DNA from: Ancylobacter lacus
GTDB taxonomy: Bacteria > Pseudomonadota > Alphaproteobacteria > Rhizobiales > Xanthobacteraceae
DNA length: 64,000 nucleotides
NCBI RefSeq assembly: GCF_018390635.1
Contig: NZ_JAHBGE010000072.1
Span: forward strand, 165,798-229,797
Direction: 5' to 3'
The position numbers were made by a program, and so were the translations under genes. Under the pieces are notes generated by a model. That model had not been told where the DNA came from. It saw only the letters and a program-made list of their open reading frames with translations, and did not search any database. Shown here in pieces: positions 58,319 to 64,000 of the stretch (its first letter is position 1; each line of letters opens with the position of its first letter).

Positions 58319-58521
58319 GGACCCGTCCCGTCTACGCTGCGGCCTCAGGATCGGCCGCCACCATCACTCTGGCTGACAGTCAGCCGACGACATATTTTCC
58401 GTGTGGGGCTGTCGCGAAAGTTGCGTGCCGGCCACATCCCGAAGGTTACCGAGAGCGCAGTTACGAACTCGTAAATTGGAGGTCGTCCGCGGACCGGAGG
58501 ACACACATCGTGGGTTCGTTT

Positions 58522-58533
58522 TGCGCTGCACAA
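58522..58533. promoter_or_regulatory. Probable PhaR operator upstream of the phasin gene
   Basis: TGCGCTGCACAA fits, at all positions, the consensus I recall for the polyhydroxyalkanoate regulator PhaR in Bradyrhizobium (TGCRNYGCASMA). It ends 6 nt before the -35 element. PhaR represses phasin genes until polymer granules titrate it away. A second dyad, ATGACC (58533-58538) with GGTCAT (58545-58550), spans the -35. Confidence 0.5.
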
Positions 58534-58539
58534 TGACCA

Positions 58540-58568
58540 TTGACGGTCATGGTGCGATGCGATATGCA
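58540..58568 (+). promoter_or_regulatory. Probable phasin promoter
   Basis: TTGACG (58540-58545) and TATGCA (58563-58568) are 17 nt apart, a good sigma70-like pair. It sits about 75 nt before the phasin ATG and next to the PhaR-like site. Confidence 0.5.
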
Positions 58569-58640
58569 TAACCTCGCGTCAGCCGTGGTCGGCCACGCGC
58601 CGTCAGGACGGCGGCAGGGAGCGCAAAAGGGAGTTGCCCA

Positions 58641-58976
58641 ATGCTGCAGAACATCGAAGAGATGCAGAAGCTCGGGAAAGAGAACGTCGATCTCGCCATG
58701 AAGAGCTTCGGCACCGTGTCGAAGGGCTTTCAGGCCATTGCGGTCGAGGTGGCGGACTATTCCAAGAAGTCGTTCGAGGACGGCACGGCCGTCGCCGAGC
58801 AGCTCTTCGGCGCCCGCACGCTCGACAAGGCCGTCGAGATCCAGTCCGCTTATTTCAAGAGCGCCTATGAGGGCTTCGTCGCCGAGGCGACCAAGCTCGG
58901 CGAGCTCTATGCCGACCTCGCGAAGGAAACCTACAAGCCGTATGAAGGCCTGATCGGCAAGTTCGCGGTGAAGTGA
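58641..58976 (+). CDS. Phasin family protein
   Basis: The 111-aa, almost wholly helical amphipathic protein ([40 protein letters not shown]) matches the phasin family, which coats polyhydroxybutyrate granules. AAGGGAG lies before the ATG. Strong promoter, PhaR-like site and terminator suggest a highly expressed, granule-responsive single gene. Confidence 0.88.
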   Translation: MLQNIEEMQKLGKENVDLAMKSFGTVSKGFQAIAVEVADYSKKSFEDGTAVAEQLFGARTLDKAVEIQSAYFKSAYEGFVAEATKLGELYADLAKETYKPYEGLIGKFAVK

Positions 58977-59033
58977 GGCGGCGCCGCCGGCCCCCTTGGG
59001 GGACGATGACGGCGTGAGGTCACGATGTCTTCG

Positions 59034-59064
59034 AAAAGGGGTCCGCGGTTGCGGGCCCCTTTTT
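59034..59064 (+). terminator. Rho-independent terminator of the phasin gene
   Basis: Bases 59034-59046 pair with 59051-59063 in a 13-bp stem with one G-T pair around GGTT, with a run of T at the 3' side. It is 58 nt after the phasin stop. Confidence 0.88.
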
Positions 59065-59346
59065 CATTTGGCGTGCCCGCACTCCTCGATACGGCGGGCC
59101 GCCGCTACGGATCGGCAGGTTCGCGCGCGGAAGGGGTGGCGTATGATCGCAGGGCGCGGGCTCGTCTCCGTGCACAAGGCCGCTCGACGCCGTCATCACG
59201 CTGTAGTGAGATCTTTGGCGGGCCTTGATTCCGTAAGCCGCCGGGTCCCCAATCGCGCATCGCCACTCTGGCGCAAGCCAGGAGGCGAACATATTATAGT
59301 CTCGACAGTCCCGATCATCCGGCCGGGAAAGGAATTGGATCACGCG
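59065..59346. promoter_or_regulatory. Upstream region of clpS
   Basis: No gene is evident. The only AT-rich part is ATATTATAGT at 59291-59300, a plausible -10 (TATTAT, 59292-59297) with a weak CTGGCG (59268-59273) 18 nt before it. It could drive clpS-clpA. Confidence 0.3.
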
Positions 59347-59718
59347 ATGCTCGCGGACGTGCCGACCAGCCACACAGCGTTCATGATGGCCGACGAGGAG
59401 CGTCGACGGCGCGGCGACAACGCGCCCGGTACGGCGGTCATCACGCGTGCCAAACCGCAGACCAAGCGGCCTAGCCTGTACAGAGTGCTGCTCATCAACG
59501 ACGACTACACGCCAATGGAGTTCGTCGTGCATGTGCTTGAGCAGTTCTTCAACAAAAGCCGGGAGGAGGCGACCACGATCATGCTCCATGTGCATCAGCA
59601 TGGGGTCGGGGAATGCGGTGTCTTCACGTATGAGGTGGCCGAGACAAAGGTCACGCAGGTGATGGACTTCGCCAGAAAGCATCAACATCCGCTGCAGTGC
59701 GTCATGGAGAAGAAGTGA
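59347..59718 (+). CDS. clpS: ClpS adaptor protein
   Basis: The 123-aa protein has the ClpS core ([37 protein letters not shown]). ClpS recognises N-degron substrates and hands them to ClpA. ATG 59347 is chosen. ATG 59383 would give 111 aa, and the frame is open much further upstream without homology. clpA follows 31 nt later, the usual pair. Confidence 0.94.
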   Translation: MLADVPTSHTAFMMADEERRRRGDNAPGTAVITRAKPQTKRPSLYRVLLINDDYTPMEFVVHVLEQFFNKSREEATTIMLHVHQHGVGECGVFTYEVAETKVTQVMDFARKHQHPLQCVMEKK

Positions 59719-59749
59719 CGCGCAGCAGCGGCTAAACGAAGAGGTCCCG

Positions 59750-62173
59750 ATGCCCACCTTCTCCCGCAGCCTCGAGCAGTCGCTTCACCGGGCCCTCGCG
59801 CTCGCCAACGAACGCCACCACGAATACGCCACCCTCGAGCATCTCCTGCTCTCCCTCGTCGACGACCAGGACGCCGCCGCCGTGATGCGGGCCTGCAATG
59901 TCGATCTCGAGAAGCTCCGTCGCAACCTCGTCGAATACATCGACACCGAGCTCGACAATCTCGTTCAGGATGCCGGGGACGATTCCAAGCCCACCGCCGG
60001 CTTCCAGCGCGTCATCCAGCGCGCGGTCATCCATGTGCAGTCCTCCGGCCGCGAGGAAGTGACGGGCGCCAACGTGCTCGTCGCCATCTTCGCCGAGCGT
60101 GAGAGCCATGCGGCCTATTTCCTGCAGGAGCAGGACATGACCCGCTACGACGCGGTGAACTACATCAGCCACGGCATCGCCAAGCGCGCTGGCATGTCCG
60201 AGAGCCGGCCTGTCCGGGGCGCGGAGGAGGAGACGGAGACGAAGACCGGGGAGGACACCAAGAAGAAGGCCGATGCGCTCGATGCCTATTGCGTGAACCT
60301 CAACAAGAAGGCGCGCGAAGGCAAGATCGACCCGCTGATCGGCCGTGACGGCGAAATCCAGCGCACCATCCAGGTGCTGTGCCGCCGCTCCAAGAACAAC
60401 CCGCTGTTCGTCGGCGACCCCGGCGTCGGCAAGACCGCTATTGCCGAAGGGCTTGCCCGTCGCATCGTCAATGGCGAAGTGCCCGAAGTTCTGCGCGGTG
60501 CCACCGTCTTCTCTCTCGACATGGGCGCCCTGCTGGCCGGCACGCGCTACCGCGGCGACTTCGAGGAGCGCCTCAAGCAGGTGGTGAAGGAAATCGAGGC
60601 GTATCCGAACGCCATCATGTTCATCGACGAAATCCACACCGTCATCGGTGCGGGTGCGACGTCGGGCGGCGCGATGGACGCCTCGAACCTCCTGAAGCCG
60701 GCGTTGGCTTCCGGCACGCTGCGCTGCATCGGCTCAACCACCTACAAGGAGTACCGGCAGTACTTCGAGAAGGACCGGGCCCTCGTCCGCCGCTTCCAGA
60801 AGATCGACGTCCCGGAGCCGACCGTTCCGGATGCGATCGAGATCCTCAAGGGGCTGAAGCCTTATTTCGAGGACTACCACCGACTGCGTTATACCAATGA
60901 TGCGATCAAGGCGGCGGTGGAGCTGTCGGCGCGCTACATCCACGACCGGAAGCTGCCGGACAAGGCGATCGACATCATCGACGAGAGCGGCGCGGCGCAG
61001 ATGCTGCTGCCGGAGGCCAAGCGCAAGAAGACGATCGGCGTGAAGGAGATCGAGGCGACCATCGCCACCATCGCTCGCATCCCGCCGAAGTCGGTGTCGA
61101 AGGACGATGCCGAGACGCTGGCGAACCTGGAAACCACGCTGAAGCGGGTGGTCTACGGCCAGGACAAGGCGATCGAGGCGTTGTCGGCGTCCATCAAGCT
61201 CGCCCGCGCCGGGCTGCGCGAGCCGGAGAAGCCGATCGGCTCGTACCTGTTCTCGGGCCCGACCGGTGTCGGCAAGACCGAAGTCGCCAAGCAGCTCGCC
61301 TCCAGCCTCGGGGTCCAGCTCCTGCGTTTCGACATGTCGGAATATATGGAGCGGCACACCGTGTCGCGGCTGATCGGCGCGCCCCCCGGCTATGTCGGCT
61401 TCGACCAGGGCGGCCTCCTGACCGATGGCATCGACCAGCATCCGCATTGCGTGCTGCTGCTGGACGAGATCGAGAAGGCGCATCCCGACCTGTTCAACAT
61501 CCTTCTGCAGGTGATGGATCACGGCAAGCTGACGGACCACAACGGCAAGCAGGTCGATTTCCGCAACGTCATTCTCATCATGACGACCAATGCGGGGGCG
61601 GCCGATCTCAGCAGGTCGGCCTTCGGCTTCACCCGCACCAAGCGGGAAGGCGACGACGTCGAGGCGATCAATCGCCTCTTCGCGCCGGAGTTCCGCAACC
61701 GTCTCGACGCCATCATCCCCTTCGCCCATCTCACCGGCGAGATCATCGGGCTGGTGGTTGAGAAGTTCGTGCTCCAGCTCGAGGCCCAGCTTGCCGACCG
61801 CAACGTCACCATCGAGCTGTCCGACGAGGCGACGGCGTGGCTGGTGGATCGCGGCTATGACCAGCAGATGGGTGCCCGTCCGATGGGCCGGGTCATCCAA
61901 GAGTACATCAAGAAGCCACTCGCCGACGAGGTCCTGTTCGGCAGGCTGAAGAATGGCGGTCATGTCCGCGTCGTGGTGAAGGACGAGGAGGGCGAGACCA
62001 CGCTCGGCTTCGAATTCCCGGACGGGCCCGTGACGCCGAAGCCGGAAAAGATCGAGCCGGAGAAGAAGGCGCCGCGCCGCAAGGCGGCTGCGGCGCCGGC
62101 CAAGCCGAAGCCGCGCAAGCCCTCGGGCGGCGCGCGCAGCACCACGCCAAAGGTCCCGCTGGTGAAGGCCTGA
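59750..62173 (+). CDS. clpA: ATP-dependent Clp protease ATP-binding subunit ClpA
   Basis: The 807-aa protein has the Clp N-domain ([20 protein letters not shown]), a first AAA+ module (Walker A GDPGVGKT), a second (Walker [10 protein letters not shown]) and no ClpB-type middle coiled coil. A Lys/Pro/Ala-rich tail of about 50 residues extends past the E. coli end. ClpA unfolds substrates, including those brought by ClpS, into ClpP. Confidence 0.96.
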   Translation: MPTFSRSLEQSLHRALALANERHHEYATLEHLLLSLVDDQDAAAVMRACNVDLEKLRRNLVEYIDTELDNLVQDAGDDSKPTAGFQRVIQRAVIHVQSSGREEVTGANVLVAIFAERESHAAYFLQEQDMTRYDAVNYISHGIAKRAGMSESRPVRGAEEETETKTGEDTKKKADALDAYCVNLNKKAREGKIDPLIGRDGEIQRTIQVLCRRSKNNPLFVGDPGVGKTAIAEGLARRIVNGEVPEVLRGATVFSLDMGALLAGTRYRGDFEERLKQVVKEIEAYPNAIMFIDEIHTVIGAGATSGGAMDASNLLKPALASGTLRCIGSTTYKEYRQYFEKDRALVRRFQKIDVPEPTVPDAIEILKGLKPYFEDYHRLRYTNDAIKAAVELSARYIHDRKLPDKAIDIIDESGAAQMLLPEAKRKKTIGVKEIEATIATIARIPPKSVSKDDAETLANLETTLKRVVYGQDKAIEALSASIKLARAGLREPEKPIGSYLFSGPTGVGKTEVAKQLASSLGVQLLRFDMSEYMERHTVSRLIGAPPGYVGFDQGGLLTDGIDQHPHCVLLLDEIEKAHPDLFNILLQVMDHGKLTDHNGKQVDFRNVILIMTTNAGAADLSRSAFGFTRTKREGDDVEAINRLFAPEFRNRLDAIIPFAHLTGEIIGLVVEKFVLQLEAQLADRNVTIELSDEATAWLVDRGYDQQMGARPMGRVIQEYIKKPLADEVLFGRLKNGGHVRVVVKDEEGETTLGFEFPDGPVTPKPEKIEPEKKAPRRKAAAAPAKPKPRKPSGGARSTTPKVPLVKA

Positions 62174-62191
62174 TTCGTGCTGTCCTGATCC

Positions 62192-62224
62192 CGTTGCGGC
62201 CGGTTGTCGTGACCGGCCGCAACG
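62192..62224. other. Perfect 13-bp hairpin after clpA
   Basis: Bases 62192-62204 and 62212-62224 are perfect complements around a 7-nt loop. No T-run follows on either strand, so it is a candidate Rho-assisted 3' end or stability element for clpSA mRNA. Confidence 0.45.
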
Positions 62225-62280
62225 AAGGGCGGGGTTGACCCTGCAGCCGTGGGGCGCGATGAGAACGCCAGAGTTTGCAT

Positions 62281-63039
62281 ATGGTGTCCTCCCCCCCTCA
62301 TAGCGAAGCCGGTCCGGCCCTCCGGCCACGCCGCCACTGGTTTGTGGCCGGCATGCGCGGCGCGACAGCCGTGCCTGGCCTTGTGCTGATCGCCGCCTAT
62401 ATCGGCTTTGGCGGCCTTGCCCATGGTCTCGGCCTCGCCTTCTTGCCTACGCTTGCCTCGACGCTGTTCGTCTGGGCCCTGCCGGCGCAGGTGATCCTGG
62501 TCGGAGGGCTGGGGGATGGCACGGCCCTGCCGGCGCTGGCGCTGGCGGTGGGGCTGTCCGGTGTGCGTCTGTTGCCGATGGTCGTTTCGCTCATGCCGCT
62601 GATGCGCGGTCGTCGGCCGCGGCTGTGGCTGGAACTGATCTGCGCCCATTTCGTCGCTGTCACCATGTGGGTTGAAGCCCTTCGGCAGCTTCCACCCGTG
62701 CCGACGGAAGGGCGGCCGGCCTATGCGCTGGGGCTTGGTGCCGGCCTGACCCTGATGTGCGTGGCAGGAACGACGATCGGCTTCTACCTCATGAGCAGCC
62801 TGCCGGGGCCACTGGCGGTCGGTCTGCTGATGCTGACGCCAATTTCCTTTTCCATCCTGCTGGTCCGCAATGCCGCCGTTCCGATGGACTGGTTCGCAAT
62901 CGCGGCCGGCACGGTGCTGGCGCCGCTCGTCGCGGGCTCGCCCGGTGGGCTCGACCTGTTCTGGAGCGGGGTTGGCGGAGGCACCATCGCCTTTCTCGCG
63001 GGCGAGGGGCTGGCTCGCATCAGGGCGGCGCAGACATGA
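62281..63039 (+). CDS. azlC: AzlC-family branched-chain amino acid exporter, large subunit
   Basis: The 252-aa membrane protein has about seven hydrophobic helices and AzlC signatures (RGATAVPGLVLIAAYIGFG; LPAQVILVGGL). With AzlD it is predicted to export branched-chain amino acids or similar substrates. ATG 62281 is used. The upstream in-frame TTG (62275) is unlikely. The stop overlaps the azlD ATG as ATGA. Confidence 0.88.
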   Translation: MVSSPPHSEAGPALRPRRHWFVAGMRGATAVPGLVLIAAYIGFGGLAHGLGLAFLPTLASTLFVWALPAQVILVGGLGDGTALPALALAVGLSGVRLLPMVVSLMPLMRGRRPRLWLELICAHFVAVTMWVEALRQLPPVPTEGRPAYALGLGAGLTLMCVAGTTIGFYLMSSLPGPLAVGLLMLTPISFSILLVRNAAVPMDWFAIAAGTVLAPLVAGSPGGLDLFWSGVGGGTIAFLAGEGLARIRAAQT

Positions 63040-63386
63040 ACCTGTTCGGCGGCGAATGGAACGCGGTGCTGGTCGTGCTGCTGGTCGGATTCCTGCCGAA
63101 CGAGGTCTGGCGGGTGCTCGGCGTCGTCATCGGTCGCGGACTCGACGAGAACGGCGCGGTGATGCGCTGGGTTCGGGCGGTCGCGACGGCGCTGCTCGCC
63201 GCCGTCGTCGCCCGTCTCGTGCTCACCCCGAGCGGGGCGCTGGCGGCGCTGCCGCTCTGGCTGCGGCTGGGTGCGCTGGTGGTGGGAATCGGCGGCTTCG
63301 TGCTCAGCCGCCGCTCCGTTCTCGTCGGTGTCCTAGCCGCCCAGGCGACGCTGATCGGCGGGGCCTGGTGGCTGGGCTTGCGCTGA
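63036..63386 (+). CDS. azlD: AzlD-family transporter small subunit
   Basis: The 116-aa protein has three to four hydrophobic helices and the AzlD pattern (VLLVGFLPNEVWRVLGVV). It starts inside the azlC stop codon, so subunit synthesis is coupled. It converges on the HIT gene, whose end is 14 nt away. Confidence 0.85.
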   Translation: MNLFGGEWNAVLVVLLVGFLPNEVWRVLGVVIGRGLDENGAVMRWVRAVATALLAAVVARLVLTPSGALAALPLWLRLGALVVGIGGFVLSRRSVLVGVLAAQATLIGGAWWLGLR

Positions 63387-63400
63387 TCCGGCCCTGATCT

Positions 63401-63826
63401 TCAGTCGGCCAGGGCGGCACGCAGGCGCTCAGCCTGCTCGGCCAGCACGTCCGGCTGCTCCATCTCCGACTGAGGCGGCTTCAGGCCGACCCCTTCCTGC
63501 CGTGGGATGACATGGACATGGAGGTGAAACACCACCTGACCGCCAGCGGTCTCGTTGAACTGCTGGACGGTGATGCCGTCGGCATCGAAGGCCTTCATCT
63601 GCGCCCGTGCCACCTTCTGGGCAACCTGCGCCACATGGGCGAGGTCGGCGGCCTCGATGTCGAGGATGTTGCGTGCGGGAGCCTTCGGCACGACAAGGGC
63701 ATGACCCGGGGCGCGGGGCATGATGTCGAGGAAGGCCACCGCGCGGTCGTCCTCATAGATGCGATGGGCCGGCAGTTCGCCGCGGAGGATCTTGGCGAAG
63801 ATGTTGCTCGGATCGTAAGCCGACAT
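63401..63826 (-). CDS. HIT family nucleotide hydrolase/transferase
   Basis: The 141-aa protein has the histidine triad HLHVHVIP (His101, His103, His105) and AFLDIMPRAPGHALVVPK. HIT proteins of this branch (HinT-like) cleave nucleoside phosphoramidates. The start at 63826 has GGGGAG upstream on the minus strand. An open extension to 63970 lacks homology. The remaining 174 nt of the window show nothing recognisable. Confidence 0.93.
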   Translation of the reverse strand: MSAYDPSNIFAKILRGELPAHRIYEDDRAVAFLDIMPRAPGHALVVPKAPARNILDIEAADLAHVAQVAQKVARAQMKAFDADGITVQQFNETAGGQVVFHLHVHVIPRQEGVGLKPPQSEMEQPDVLAEQAERLRAALAD

Positions 63827-64000
63827 GCGGACTCCCCTAGGTTGCCGGGTGCTTCGATGGCAATGAACCGCCGCGAGGTCAAGGCTCGTCGGTGGCGCGG
63901 CGGAAGGGGCTGAGGCCGGAAAGCTCTTCGCCGGCTTCGGCGACATGCGGATTCCGACGTAACCGGCCACCTATTCCAATCATTATCCGGCCACCGTTCC

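Larger units (their letters stand above)
58319..58639. other. Divergent spacer between the carboxypeptidase and phasin genes
   Basis: About 320 nt separate two divergent genes, and no frame here looks coding. The right half holds the phasin promoter and a probable PhaR operator, annotated separately. I find no convincing promoter for the carboxypeptidase. Confidence 0.4.

Overview
The window is GC-rich chromosomal DNA from an alphaproteobacterium, most likely of the order Hyphomicrobiales (Rhizobiales) and perhaps a Xanthobacteraceae-like lineage. The order-level call rests on gene order: nusG-rplKAJL-rpoBC runs directly into the str, S10, spc and alpha ribosomal clusters, is followed by Deg protease-rarA-crcB-rluC, and the window also has a DUF1489 gene, a phasin-clpS-clpA block and a carboxypeptidase with a SPOR domain. 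The family is inference only.

Region 1 (1-31171) is one nearly unbroken plus-strand block of transcription and translation genes: nusG (cut by the window edge), rplK, rplA, rplJ, rplL, rpoB, rpoC, a strong terminator, then rpsL, rpsG, fusA, tuf, rpsJ, rplC-D-W-B, rpsS, rplV, rpsC, rplP, rpmC, rpsQ, rplN-X-E, rpsN, rpsH, rplF, rplR, rpsE, rpmD, rplO, secY, adk, rpsM, rpsK, rpoA, rplQ and a UUCG-loop terminator. Three sigma70-like promoters can be read: before rplJ (1733), before rpsL (12244) and before rpsM (28422). Long structured leaders precede rplJ and rpsL. Stop/start overlaps (rplC/D, rplD/W, rplV/rpsC, rplN/X, rplX/E, secY/adk) point to translational coupling.

Region 2 (31336-40134) holds a periplasmic Deg-type protease, RarA, the fluoride channel CrcB, an RluC-type pseudouridine synthase, a stand-alone polyprenyl-phosphate sugar transferase with a dyad upstream, an unrecognised protein with possible TerB-like repeats, and a secreted NodB-type deacetylase.

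Region 3 (40135-44704) is the most unusual part. A 1.1 kb gene-free stretch with an AT-rich, hairpin-forming island leads to a gene for a bacterial pentameric ligand-gated ion channel (a relative of the nicotinic/GABA receptor superfamily). A glutaminase of the animal kidney type follows 3-45 nt downstream, with a TerB-like C-terminal domain where the animal enzyme has ankyrin repeats. A neurotransmitter-receptor-family channel paired with a glutamate-producing enzyme is the best candidate here for an undescribed system. The pair abuts the 3' end of a tRNA-Leu(GAG) gene.

Region 4 (45077-64000) is mixed housekeeping and envelope genes: lipB, acylphosphatase, mgtE, a GGDEF-EAL cyclic-di-GMP protein, a YdcF-like protein, a DUF599/DUF3253 pair, a GST-like protein, DUF1489, two tiny membrane proteins, panC, a VWA-like/J-domain pair, a D,D-carboxypeptidase, a phasin with a probable PhaR operator, clpS-clpA, an azlCD exporter and a HIT protein. 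No insertion sequence, prophage, CRISPR array or rRNA gene was seen.
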